A program made the translations under genes and the position numbers. Source: Deltaproteobacteria bacterium (lineage in GTDB: Bacteria > Desulfobacterota > Desulfobacteria > Desulfobacterales > ETH-SRB1). From it: a stretch of 43,356 nt of DNA. A model generated the notes under the pieces. That model made no database searches, had not been told where the DNA came from, and saw only the letters and a list, made by a program, of their open reading frames with translations. Of the stretch, positions 16,903-25,098 are shown piece by piece; the first letter of the stretch is position 1; each line of letters opens with the position of its first letter. The stretch lies in the NCBI GenBank assembly GCA_030272815.1, contig JAJSZT010000026.1, positions 1 through 43,356 of the forward strand. The letters are read 5' to 3'.

Positions 16903-18718
16903 TCAATTTAAAAAAATCTTACAGTCCGTTACCGGCAGAGAAAGATCTGTCAATATAGCTCTTGCCGGCAAGTGGACTCTTTATTTTATAGCAATTGGCG
17001 TTATTGCGGGTCTCGGCTCAATTGTTTTTCATTATCTATGCCAGCTTGGGATTCATTACTTTATGGATTTTATAGCTGGTTATAGACCTCCGTTCCCTGT
17101 CGGTGAGCATCATCCTCTGTCACCAACAACGACCCCCTTTAATAGATGGATTCTGCTTTTTCTTCCTGCTTTTGGAGGAATTCTGAGCGGCTGGCTTGTT
17201 TATACATTTGCGCCTGAAGCAGAAGGACATGGAACAGATGCCGCCATTGATTCCTATCATAGAAAAGGCGGCTTTATGCGAGGCAGGGTTCCAATTATAA
17301 AAACCATAGCTTCGGCCATCACTCTTACAACAGGAGGTTCAGGGGGCAGGGAAGGTCCTATAGCTCAAATTGGGGCGGGATTTGGTTCATTTCTTGCGAC
17401 AAAGTTCAAGCTTTCAGACAGAGAGCGCAGGATAATGATGGCTGCCGGCGTGGGCGCCGGTGTAGGCAGTATTTTCAGGGCTCCTCTGGCAGGAGCGCTT
17501 TTTGCTGCTGAAGTCCTATACAGAGATCCTGAATTTGAGTCGGAAGTTATTATACCTGCGGGGATTTCTTCTGTTGTTGCCTATTGCGTGTTTTGCCTGG
17601 TTTTTGGCTGGGGGTCTCTGTTTGAGTCGCCGGATTTTAAATTCCGCAATCCGCTGGAATTGGGGCCTTATATCGTTCTCGCTCTGGTGCTTGTAGGTAT
17701 GGGCATTTTTTACATTAAATCATTTTACAGTATAATCAGATTTTTTAAAACATTAAATATTCCAAATCACATAAAACCGGCTATCGGGGGACTCTGTACA
17801 GGCATAATAGGTTTTTTTTTGCCTCAAACTTTGGCTTTTGGATACGGTTTTGCTCAGAAAGCGATTTATAATGAGCTGACGATACCTTTTTTGCTCTTTC
17901 TTGCAGTCGGCAAAATTTTAACAACATCATTTTCTATTGGTTCCGGAGGGAGCGGCGGTGTTTTCGGGCCTTCGATTGTAATCGGCGGAGCAGTGGGCGG
18001 TGTGGTTGGAAAAATTTTCAATCAAATTATGCCGGGGGTCGTAACTCAGCCCGGAGCCTTTGTAATTGTAGGTATGGCCGGCTTTTTTACGGCTGTTTCA
18101 AATACTCCTATTTCAACCATTATATTTGTAAGCGAGATGACCAATTCTTATCATCTGCTTTTGCCGAGTCTTCTTGTTTGTTCTGTGTCTTACCTTGCAG
18201 CTCAGAAATGGAGTATTTATGAAAAGCAGGTAAAAAGCAAGATAGATTCTCCGGCGCATGCAGGAGATTTTTTTGTAGATATTTTGCAAACAATTAAGGT
18301 GAAGGATTTAATGCACCTTGTGAAAAAAGTAAATCTGATTCCTCAGGACATGCCTTTTTTGGATTTTAAGGAGTTTTTTTCAAAGACAAAGCAGCATTAT
18401 TTCCCTGTTATGGACCAAAATGAAAGACTTGTCGGAATGTTTTCCAGTACTGATATCAGGGAGGTGCTCTTTTCGCAGGAAATCGAACAACTTGTTGTAA
18501 TGCAGGATATTGCTACACCTGATATAATTGTAGCTACAGCCTCAGAAGATCTTAGCTCTGTACTTAGAAAGTTTACCATAAAAAATATAGACAGCCTTCC
18601 TGTAGTTAAAGATGATGACCATGGTATTCTTGTCGGAATGCTGAACAGGAGAGAAGTAATTTCTTTTTACAATCAGCAGGTACAGAAGATAAAGAATAAG
18701 GCGGAAAAAAATAGGTAG
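16886..18718 (+). CDS. ClC-family chloride channel/transporter with CBS domains
   Basis: A 610-residue membrane protein with about ten or more helical segments (residues ~25-440) and two C-terminal CBS domains (~470-600). ClC signatures are GSGGREGPIAQIG (gating Glu at about residue 156) and GSGGSGGVFGPSIVIGG. At the place of the inner proton glutamate of E. coli ClC (LAGALFAAEV) there is Val at about 210, as in ClC channels, so proton coupling may be lost; this is inferred. The first selectivity motif is GHGTDA rather than GSGIP. CBS domains usually sense adenine nucleotides. It overlaps the aminotransferase gene. Confidence 0.92.
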   Translation: MAIFINQFKKILQSVTGRERSVNIALAGKWTLYFIAIGVIAGLGSIVFHYLCQLGIHYFMDFIAGYRPPFPVGEHHPLSPTTTPFNRWILLFLPAFGGILSGWLVYTFAPEAEGHGTDAAIDSYHRKGGFMRGRVPIIKTIASAITLTTGGSGGREGPIAQIGAGFGSFLATKFKLSDRERRIMMAAGVGAGVGSIFRAPLAGALFAAEVLYRDPEFESEVIIPAGISSVVAYCVFCLVFGWGSLFESPDFKFRNPLELGPYIVLALVLVGMGIFYIKSFYSIIRFFKTLNIPNHIKPAIGGLCTGIIGFFLPQTLAFGYGFAQKAIYNELTIPFLLFLAVGKILTTSFSIGSGGSGGVFGPSIVIGGAVGGVVGKIFNQIMPGVVTQPGAFVIVGMAGFFTAVSNTPISTIIFVSEMTNSYHLLLPSLLVCSVSYLAAQKWSIYEKQVKSKIDSPAHAGDFFVDILQTIKVKDLMHLVKKVNLIPQDMPFLDFKEFFSKTKQHYFPVMDQNERLVGMFSSTDIREVLFSQEIEQLVVMQDIATPDIIVATASEDLSSVLRKFTIKNIDSLPVVKDDDHGILVGMLNRREVISFYNQQVQKIKNKAEKNR

Positions 18719-18733
18719 CCGTGAACGTTTACC

Positions 18734-19474
18734 TTAATATTTGACGTGCATTAAAAACAGACCGTGCGGGGGCGCTGTAGCTCCGGCTTTATTTCGGTCC
18801 ATGGAAAGAAGTATTTGCTTGAAGTCGTCAGGTGTGATTTTGCGAAGCCCTACATCTACAAGAGTGCCAACAATATTGCGCACCATATGCTTTAAAAAAC
18901 CATTTGCTTCTATTTCAACGTAAAGATATTGATCATTTTTTTCCTTAATTTTTGCATCAATAATATTTCTTATTGTATGTGACCTTGGGCTTCCCGTTCC
19001 TTCAAATGCCTTAAAATTATGTGCGCCTATAATGTGGGATACAGCGGATTCCATCGCATTAAGATCAAGCTTTTTGCGTATAAACCATGCATACTGCCTG
19101 CTAATAGCAGCAGGTGTATGGCAATTTAATATCCGGTAGCTGTAAGTTTTGCTTTTTACATCATATCGGGCATGAAATTTTTCATCAACCTCCTTGCATT
19201 CCTTTATAATAATATCATCCGGCAGGAGGCTGTTTAACCCTCTATAGAATTCTTCCGGCAACAAATTTGTATCGCAATGAAAGCCGGCTACTTGACCAAA
19301 AGCGTGGACTCCGGCGTCAGTTCTGCCAGAGCCTGTCAGTGCAACTTTATTACCTGTCATTTTCATTAAAGCTTTTTCAATTTCTCCCTGAATTGTACGC
19401 AGATTTTTCTGCCTCTGCCAGCCATGATAGGAGCTGCCGTCATATTCTATAGTAATTTTGAAGTTTTTAGGCAT
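18734..19474 (-). CDS. truA: tRNA pseudouridine(38-40) synthase TruA
   Basis: Isomerises U38-U40 in the anticodon stem-loop of tRNAs. The 246-residue length is standard. Motifs are YDGSSYHGWQRQ near the N-terminus, GSGRTDAGVHAFGQ with the catalytic Asp, RKTYSYRI-like KSKTYSYRI, and the C-terminal GFLKHMVRNIVGTL and AGATAPPHGLFL. It converges with the ClC gene, with 15 bp between stop codons. No clear ribosome site precedes the ATG. Confidence 0.96.
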   Translation of the reverse strand: MPKNFKITIEYDGSSYHGWQRQKNLRTIQGEIEKALMKMTGNKVALTGSGRTDAGVHAFGQVAGFHCDTNLLPEEFYRGLNSLLPDDIIIKECKEVDEKFHARYDVKSKTYSYRILNCHTPAAISRQYAWFIRKKLDLNAMESAVSHIIGAHNFKAFEGTGSPRSHTIRNIIDAKIKEKNDQYLYVEIEANGFLKHMVRNIVGTLVDVGLRKITPDDFKQILLSMDRNKAGATAPPHGLFLMHVKY

Positions 19475-19875
19475 AGTTAATTATATTGCCAGTCGTTTTT
19501 CTATAAAAACAAAACTCCCTGCGGAGTGTTTCATATAAATCGGTTGTTAATCATCTGTTATTTGAGCAGTGTTCTTTGTTTCATTTCTGCCACTCTGTCA
19601 CATAACCATCACATAAGTAACTAATTGATTTAAAATATATTTTTGTGTGCCGGCACCTCTTGGTCACAAAGATGATCACATAAAATACATAAGTGATAGA
19701 CTTACGCCTCAGCAGACTCCCATCCTTTCCATTTCCACCGTTTTGACCCTACAATCTCAAGCACCATCAAAATGAGCTCCACACGAGCATAATATTATCA
19801 GGATGCTAAGCTGATAACTGGTTTACAAAACGGATGTCTCTCAAGTTTCAGAGGGGGTGGCAGACTATCTAAGAA
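19475..19875. other. Gap between truA and the MBL operon
   Basis: About 400 bp without a gene. Immediately after the truA start is a small hairpin ACTCC-CTGC-GGAGT (about 19509-19522). The remainder is AT-rich with no repeat or ORF I can support. It marks the left edge of the accessory region. Confidence 0.5.
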
Positions 19876-20973
19876 TTACCATTCCAAGCTATTAAGCGAA
19901 GTGGCCGATTGAAAAAGTTCTGTTTTCCAGTTTATTGGCTGGCTTTTTAAATCAGCTCGAAAACGGACATGACCAAAAAAACTATTAACCTGGTATATTG
20001 ATTTGGTAGCACCTTTTACAAATTGTTCAACTATTTTGGGCTTCTTAACGCGTTTTACTCTTGGCGGTGCTGTAATGTAACCTTCAGAAGTTTGGCTTTT
20101 AATTCTGTTGATATCTTTAAAGGTTGGCAGACTAACATTTCCTTTTGAAAATGGCGTCATTACCGCTAAAGGGTTTTTTATCAACATCTTCTGCCACACT
20201 TCTGGCAAATCGGCATTCTTAGAGCCGTGATGTGGGATTTTAAAAACTGAAGCTATACCTCCTGGACGTAGGTTTGAATCAACAATAGCCGCCCATCCAT
20301 GTCTTTTGTCTGGGGAATTTTCAAGGTCAGAACCAAGAAGCAGGCAAATATCTCCGACCTCAAGCCAAATAACAACAGCGACATTGTTTGGTTGAGGCGC
20401 TACAACATCTCGCTTTGTTGTATTTTCTTGTGGGAAAAGTTCCTTTAGCTGAATCTTAGCCAAATGTATTGCAAAATCAGCAGGTGATAATGCTGTAATG
20501 CAACAAGTAGGCTTGACATTTGGTCCATTTCTTTTCCAAAGGGCTTTTTCTGCACTGGCATATTTCGGCGTTCTATGAGAAGTTTCCAACGACTTTAAAA
20601 CAATATCGAATTCGTTTACGCCTTCAGTCAAGCCAGGCCTTGCTCCATATGCCTTTATAAATGTGATAAATTCTTTTGTTAAAAGCCCATCTGAGCATAC
20701 GAATGTTGCATTTGAACAGGAGTTAACAGTTTTGCCGATTCCCCTAATATGGTCATCATGCCAATGAGTAGCGATAACCAGTTTTACACCTGTATCTAAC
20801 GGTACTCCGATGCCGGATAAATATTCAATAGCACATGGTTCTTTTGAGGAAGGGCTGATACATGAATCAATAATTATCCAATCATTAAAACCAATATGGA
20901 CTAAAATACACTCTCCATATCCTGGACCAAATATTGATATTTCAACTTCTTCTTTAAGAGGCGGTGTCAACAT
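19876..20973 (-). CDS. ComEC-like metallo-beta-lactamase-fold hydrolase
   Basis: A 365-residue soluble MBL-fold protein. The metal motif is ATHWHDDHIRG (HxHxDH at about residues 69-74). Further ligands are a GSDLEN aspartate and the IPHHGSKN histidines, as in the hydrolase domain of ComEC/Rec2. There is no membrane segment or signal peptide. Family members act as nucleases or phosphodiesterases; the substrate here is unknown. It is the last gene of a three-gene minus-strand operon: its ATG lies 5 nt after the stop of the middle gene, with no separate ribosome site, implying translational coupling. Stand-alone ComEC-like MBL proteins often occur in defence islands, which suits the region but is not proof. 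Confidence 0.82.
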   Translation of the reverse strand: MLTPPLKEEVEISIFGPGYGECILVHIGFNDWIIIDSCISPSSKEPCAIEYLSGIGVPLDTGVKLVIATHWHDDHIRGIGKTVNSCSNATFVCSDGLLTKEFITFIKAYGARPGLTEGVNEFDIVLKSLETSHRTPKYASAEKALWKRNGPNVKPTCCITALSPADFAIHLAKIQLKELFPQENTTKRDVVAPQPNNVAVVIWLEVGDICLLLGSDLENSPDKRHGWAAIVDSNLRPGGIASVFKIPHHGSKNADLPEVWQKMLIKNPLAVMTPFSKGNVSLPTFKDINRIKSQTSEGYITAPPRVKRVKKPKIVEQFVKGATKSIYQVNSFFGHVRFRADLKSQPINWKTELFQSATSLNSLEW

Positions 20974-20978
20974 CTGTA

Positions 20979-21623
20979 TCAGGTAATACCAAGCGTTATT
21001 AGTGTTTTTTCTGCCTTCTTTTGAGCCTCGGATAGCTCTTCAGATCTCCAAACCGGAAGCCGCCGAAATCTGATAATCGAGGATCTGGTGCGAGTACCTG
21101 ATGGGTTTATTTGATAGCCAATACTCCAGTAAAATACAGCGCCAATATCAATTAATTGTAAATCTTCGTCTGATATTTCTGTCAGGAGGATCTCTGCCTC
21201 CTCATCTGGCGAATTGCCATCTTGATCAACGAGTCTGCATAGGAAACAATCCTTATAGGTTTTAAGAACAACACCTCGCCATTTTTTTAATGACGTAAAC
21301 ATTGTGGTTTTTTGATGTTTTAACGGATACCAAACAATAGGAGACTCAGGTATTTCCTTTTGAAGTAAATTGGATTTATTATCAATATCTATATAGGTCG
21401 AATTGATTTTACTATCAACAGGTGCCTCCTCTTGAGGAGCTATAAATCCGCATTCTTGAAAAGTTAGTTGGCCGTATGAAGTGACATCCGGATTTGTAAT
21501 GACTTTCCATTTACGATCCATGTATAAAATTTTCCCTTCCTCTTCAGAATTGTTAATATCGCTATTATCTGAAGCTATTCTAAGTCTTTCCTGGTCATAC
21601 TGTTCAAACCTTGCAAGTTGCAT
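20979..21623 (-). CDS. Uncharacterised protein, middle gene of MBL operon
   Basis: A 214-residue soluble protein that I do not recognise. The N-terminal part is charged (DQERLRIASDNSDINNSEEE), and a low-complexity acidic linker follows at about 65-95. The C-terminal ~120 residues look beta-rich (RGVVLKTYKDCFLCRLVDQ, EAEILLTEISDEDL, VFYWSIGYQI, RSSIIRFRRLPVW) and could form a small barrel. AAGGAG precedes the ATG at 21623 at good spacing. Gaps to its neighbours are 11 and 5 nt, so all three proteins probably act together. Confidence 0.75.
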   Translation of the reverse strand: MQLARFEQYDQERLRIASDNSDINNSEEEGKILYMDRKWKVITNPDVTSYGQLTFQECGFIAPQEEAPVDSKINSTYIDIDNKSNLLQKEIPESPIVWYPLKHQKTTMFTSLKKWRGVVLKTYKDCFLCRLVDQDGNSPDEEAEILLTEISDEDLQLIDIGAVFYWSIGYQINPSGTRTRSSIIRFRRLPVWRSEELSEAQKKAEKTLITLGIT

Positions 21624-21634
21624 CTTTTCTCCTT

Positions 21635-22279
21635 TTAACCAATGATTGTTTTGGCTATGTCTCCAACACTATAAACCGAACTTTTCCAATTGGTATTAAG
21701 GATTTCCATTAATTCTGAGCAGCCCGTAGCATTTTTAGGGTCATCAACTTCATAATGATCATTGGTGTTTATAAATATTCCCGGCGTGATTCGAGTTGAT
21801 GGTTCGACCCGAACTCTCAAATATCCTTTAGGGCCATCTACCCTAACATCCTGCATTTCAACTCTTGTCAGCCTTGGAGCCCGCATTAATAACTTCCAAG
21901 GTTCTTTTGGGGCCAGCTTATCGCCTATCTCGTGCCAAAGCTTTTCGTTTTTTACCCGGTAATGCATAGCCGTATTAATTCCAAGAATGCCAGCCGGTGT
22001 ATGAGACAATAAGCTAAATGTGCCCAGCACAAAGTCAACTAGCACTTCAAAATATGCTTCCTGTTCAGTTGACGCATTAAATCGATCTCTTGTAACTTCC
22101 AACCGTAGCCAATCCCCAATGCGGAATATTGAAATATCATTATGAATAATTTCTGTATCCGCTTCTTCAGCCTCAAGTTTTCTTATAAGTTCATTTGCTG
22201 CAAACCAAGCTGGTTGAAATATCTTTGGATTAAAGCTGCCGAGTATTACAATATTTATCCCGCTCAATTCTGCTTTCAT
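21635..22279 (-). CDS. Uncharacterised protein, first gene of MBL operon
   Basis: A 214-residue soluble protein, family not recognised. Its start is hydrophobic and beta-strand-like (INIVILGSFNPKIFQPAWFA). It continues with WLRLEVTRDRF, GTFSLLSHTPAGILGIN and YLRVRVEPSTR. Residues about 175-190 are an acidic, Asn-rich turn. No transmembrane segment or catalytic motif is obvious. GAGG lies 5 nt before ATG 22279. A possible promoter, TTGAAT-17-TTAATA, lies within the 60 bp upstream on the minus strand. It leads the operon with the MBL hydrolase. Confidence 0.75.
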   Translation of the reverse strand: MKAELSGINIVILGSFNPKIFQPAWFAANELIRKLEAEEADTEIIHNDISIFRIGDWLRLEVTRDRFNASTEQEAYFEVLVDFVLGTFSLLSHTPAGILGINTAMHYRVKNEKLWHEIGDKLAPKEPWKLLMRAPRLTRVEMQDVRVDGPKGYLRVRVEPSTRITPGIFINTNDHYEVDDPKNATGCSELMEILNTNWKSSVYSVGDIAKTIIG

Positions 22280-22460
22280 AATAGCCTCATAAAACGGTTG
22301 ACCTCTGATAATAATAATAAGGGATATTAACGCAATGACTATAGACTATTCAAAACTAATTAAAATTTCAAGTAATAATTAAATAAGTTGCAAACAGACG
22401 TTCCGGTCTCCCATTTTTTACAACGTGAAGACGTGAATAAGATGCCGTTCTCTTCAGCAG

Positions 22461-22706
22461 TTATTTATTATTTGCTGCAAATAAATTTGCCCACAGGGAA
22501 ACATTGTCCATGTTTACTGGCCTGGCACCCATTTCAACAAGGTTCTTGTTGTAATCACTGTCAAATGTATAAATTGGTTTTTGCCAGGAGAGGATTTCCT
22601 TGCAAAAGGCCTCTGTCTTACTGCCGGAACCGGCATGGGCTATGAAAATGGCAGTAGACATGGCCGCAACAAATAGATTGCAGTAATGGGATGTCTTAAA
22701 TGTCAA
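22461..22706 (-). pseudogene. C-terminal remnant of a DprA/SLOG-like protein
   Basis: Eighty-one codons reading FVAAMSTAIFIAHAGSGSKT then CKEILSWQKPIYTFDS and NLVEMGARPVN. This matches the end of the Rossmann-like domain of DprA/Smf-type DNA-processing proteins and related SLOG proteins (the loop HAxxGSKT, then GKPIYT and the final GA-x-PV). The N-terminal ~200 residues are missing, and the frame begins with unrelated residues. It is likely a dead fragment from rearrangement in the accessory region. Confidence 0.6.
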
Positions 22707-22810
22707 TATTTCACGGACATTCTCATTTTTCCCCTATCACAAGTTTAAAAGTTGAATACCCCCCTGTTTCCCCCTTGCTGTGTTGAATTCACCACCAAAG
22801 TGCACCCGCT

Positions 22811-23656
22811 TTAGGCATCTGCTCCATCATTTTGTTGGGCCTCGTCACCCGTTTCTGGCAAAGCTTCCGCCGGAGGCTCTGGCATCTTAGCTTCAAACTT
22901 GCATAGACCAGAGTTAACTACTTGGTGGACTATATAGCCGAATGGAGTAAACGCGAATGCGGGCTTATTTTTTTTGAACTCCCCAGCGAGTTTGATGACC
23001 CCCTTGTCGAGCAGTCTGGAAATAGCCAGAGCATACCAATTGGCAAGCCCCTTGACTTCTCTTCCCCACACCATGTTGGCACTGTATTCTTGCATCTGTT
23101 TAAGCAGAATTATCTCTTCAGCACTTAACGATGAAATGGCTATTTGGACTCGCGCATCGTTGATGAACTGCTGCTCGTTCACACGAGACAGAATCTGTTC
23201 CGCCAGAGTTTGGACCGCCGCTCTCTTGTTGGTGAAGTTAATTGTTACATGAGGGATCGTACTGACGTCAAAAAGAAACTTGTCATGATCATCCCTGACC
23301 AACAGGACCTCACTCGGCTGCCTACATGCGAGGGCCACGCCGACTTCGTACATCACATTGCCATTTCTGTATGGTAGGCCAGTAACCGAGTCCTTCCCAA
23401 TGGAAGATATGTCAGCCAAGACAAGGCGAGAGTGCGCGATACCATCACTAATGTCGGTAAGTATGGAGTCTCCAGATTTAGATATGTCGACACGATACGG
23501 TTCGAGGCGACTCCCTTCTAAGACGATCGATTGTATAGCCGGGGCAATAATCTCCTTAAAACGGGCTTCATACTGTGGCGCAAAACTCATGGCCACAAAC
23601 ACTTGTGATCGCAACTCCAACCGCCAGAATGTCTTTAGATAGGTTTGAGGATACAC
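22811..23656 (-). CDS. TIR-like / nucleoside deoxyribosyltransferase-like fold protein
   Basis: A 281-residue protein. Residues ~18-155 form a Rossmann-like domain: VFVAMSFAPQYEARF, then DISDGIAHSRLVLADIS, then NGNVMYEVGVALACRQ with the glutamate expected at the active site of TIR-like and deoxyribosyltransferase-like enzymes. Residues ~165-245 are a helical or winged domain, and the tail is Pro/Glu-rich. Such folds cleave N-glycosidic bonds (NAD or nucleosides) or bind nucleotide signals; activity here is inferred. The start is GTG 23656, with TAGGAG 6 nt upstream. Upstream lies an attC-like site, so it may be an integron cassette gene. The other accessory genes around it suggest defence. 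Confidence 0.72.
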   Translation of the reverse strand: MYPQTYLKTFWRLELRSQVFVAMSFAPQYEARFKEIIAPAIQSIVLEGSRLEPYRVDISKSGDSILTDISDGIAHSRLVLADISSIGKDSVTGLPYRNGNVMYEVGVALACRQPSEVLLVRDDHDKFLFDVSTIPHVTINFTNKRAAVQTLAEQILSRVNEQQFINDARVQIAISSLSAEEIILLKQMQEYSANMVWGREVKGLANWYALAISRLLDKGVIKLAGEFKKNKPAFAFTPFGYIVHQVVNSGLCKFEAKMPEPPAEALPETGDEAQQNDGADA

Positions 23657-23680
23657 GCGTGACTCCTATAATCACTTACG

Positions 23681-23746
23681 CCCAACCGCCGCGCGGTTCA
23701 CAGGCCGCAAGGTACGAACGGTCGTATGTGAAAACGCATGTTGGGC
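23681..23746 (-). other. attC-like integron recombination site
   Basis: Read on the minus strand, the site opens with GCCCAAC (R'' type, consensus RYYYAAC) at 23746-23740 and closes with GTTGGGC (R' type, GTTRRRY) at 23687-23681. Between them are inner complementary boxes TTCACA / TGTGAA and a central hairpin TACGA-CCGT-TCGTA. The site begins about 5 nt after the stop codon of the cassette-like ORF at 23751, exactly where attC sites sit. No integrase gene is in the window. Confidence 0.7.
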
Positions 23747-23750
23747 ATCA

Positions 23751-24275
23751 TTATATAAGCACTTCTTGAAAGTCTACTGTAAATACGCAGTCTTGGATTT
23801 TTTGAGCTACCTGTTCGCTGTAATCCGAATATTCAGTTTTGCCCTTTTTGTATAGTGCTACAAGATGCGTATCTGTTGCTCGACCGCTGGCGTTACGCAA
23901 TAGTCTACGAATTCCACCTTCGTTCATCTTCGTATTCTCCGATAAGAAGAAAACGTCGTAGCTTTTCACATAAGCTTCTACCAACTGGGCGACGACGGAG
24001 TCTGAGAAAGAATGATGTTTTTTGGGTGTACCCCAGTCGAAATCAGGTGGCACAGATCCTAAATAGCCAGCACTAACGTGGATAACAGTACCGTCTGCCC
24101 GGACCCTCGCCTGATCCCAAATAGGGAAACATCCATCGATATAGTTACCTCTTAATAATTTCTCGGCGAGTGCAACGATTTCACCATTATTGCAGCATTC
24201 ATCAACCGCAAGTATTCGTAGGCGTTCGTATCTCGATGGTGACCTTGAAACTCTAGTTACGAGTGTTTTCTTCAT
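23751..24275 (-). CDS. Cassette-like ORF of unknown function
   Basis: A 174-residue protein if started at ATG 24275 (MKKTLVTRVSRSPSRYERLR). The frame is open upstream to 24338 through a GC-rich hairpin sequence, so the longer start is less likely. I do not recognise it. Visible features are an AVDECCNNGEIVALAEKLL segment, a central aromatic- and Gly-rich stretch (YIDGCFPIWDQAR), and RRLLRNASGRATDTHLVALY near the end. There is no membrane segment. An attC-like site follows its stop immediately, and a degraded group II intron lies upstream. Both are typical neighbours of integron cassettes, whose products are often unknown. Confidence 0.6.
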   Translation of the reverse strand: MKKTLVTRVSRSPSRYERLRILAVDECCNNGEIVALAEKLLRGNYIDGCFPIWDQARVRADGTVIHVSAGYLGSVPPDFDWGTPKKHHSFSDSVVAQLVEAYVKSYDVFFLSENTKMNEGGIRRLLRNASGRATDTHLVALYKKGKTEYSDYSEQVAQKIQDCVFTVDFQEVLI

Positions 24276-24421
24276 GTTCTGGTTCGCCTGGTATAAGGCG
24301 CGGCGGCTTTTTGCCGTCGCCCTTCCGGGTAAAGGCATCGGTTACCCGACGCCCTCCCCCAGGTTGGGTCGAGGATTGGGCGCGTGCACTCTAAAGTCAC
24401 GTTTCCAACCCCCGCCACGTC

Positions 24422-24454
24422 AAACGCAACTTGCGGATTTCCCGCACTACGCTT
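24422..24454 (-). ncRNA. Group II intron domain V remnant
   Basis: On the minus strand, AAGCGTAG pairs through eight bases (with wobbles) to TTGCGTTT. A 2-nt bulge AG and an upper stem TGCGG/CCGCA around a GAAA-containing loop complete it. The AGC triad at the 5' foot, the bulge and the loop are the hallmarks of catalytic domain V. It is 33 nt long against the canonical 34, so probably decayed. It lies about 50 nt beyond the end of the maturase remnant, as expected. Confidence 0.6.
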
Positions 24455-24506
24455 ACTCCATTAACTTCGTCTGAATGTTTATGTGACCTATCAACCGGCA
24501 GCACTT

Positions 24507-24876
24507 TCAAGCCTGATAATATCGGATTTTATAATCATTAAATAAACCCAATGTGTTATAAAGCCAAGCTCTACTCCATCCCAAAGCCATGACGTTTTCT
24601 TGCATGCATCAGATGCCTTCTGATCTTTTTCTCAACCCAGTTTTTGATATATCCAAAACATCTACTGGAATTGCCAACTCGAAAGTAATTAGCCCATCCT
24701 CTCAAAACCGGATTAATCAAGTATATCACCCGATCTATCTGTTGTGATTGATGTTTACGAAATACTTCCTTGCGTTTGAAATATCCCACACAAAAGTACG
24801 CGTGGTCGGACACCTCGAGCCTTTCCTGGAGAGCGGGAAGAAGGCTTGCTTCTATATTGTCGAAGATGCGTGGCAT
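24507..24876 (-). pseudogene. Chimera: PLD-helicase start fused to group II intron maturase end
   Basis: Residues 1 to about 36 (MPRIFDNIEASLLPALQERL, then SDHAYFCVGYFKR) match the N-terminus of phospholipase-D-domain helicases, complete with ribosome site AAAGGAT. From about residue 50, INPVLRGWANYFRVGNSS, CFGYIKNWVEKKIRRHL and ARKRHGFG are the C-terminal maturase domain of a group II intron reverse transcriptase. The frame stops at 24571, but the +1 frame continues with WSRAWLYNTLGLFNDYKIRY to a stop at 24507, showing a frameshift. A deletion apparently joined the first codons of a defence-type helicase to the end of an intron. The fused 101-residue ORF is unlikely to be functional. Confidence 0.7.
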
Positions 24877-24934
24877 TACAGTATCCTTTTTGAAGAATTC
24901 CTTACTTGCGTCTTTCCGATATCAGCTATAACCG

Positions 24935-24966
24935 TAACTACTCAGGTTGGTTAGGCTGAGTAGTTA
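24935..24966. repeat. Perfect 10-bp hairpin
   Basis: TAACTACTCA and TGAGTAGTTA separated by 12 nt. It lies about 60-90 nt upstream of the chimeric ORF's start on the minus strand, where it could be an operator or leader hairpin for the lost helicase gene. Confidence 0.6.
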
Positions 24967-25098
24967 TTTATAACCTTGCAAAGTAAAAAAATCAATAAAT
25001 CTACTGCGTTCCACTATGTTCTGCATGACCGTCGGGGAATTATGGGGATGTTCGCACAAAAAGGGTGTAAAAAATATCGCACTGAAGATGCGCTAAGT

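Noticed and set aside
22811-22845. attC site at the end of the TIR-like gene
   Set aside because: Only an R''-like GCCTAAA or GCCCAAC half is visible, with no R' partner downstream.
24290-24345. Second attC site upstream of the cassette-like ORF
   Set aside because: GC-rich hairpins and TTATACC are present, but no matching RYYYAAC/GTTRRRY pair could be found.
24190-24474. 94-codon plus-strand ORF
   Set aside because: It is antisense to the cassette-like ORF and crosses the intron 3' region; no ribosome site or recognisable product.
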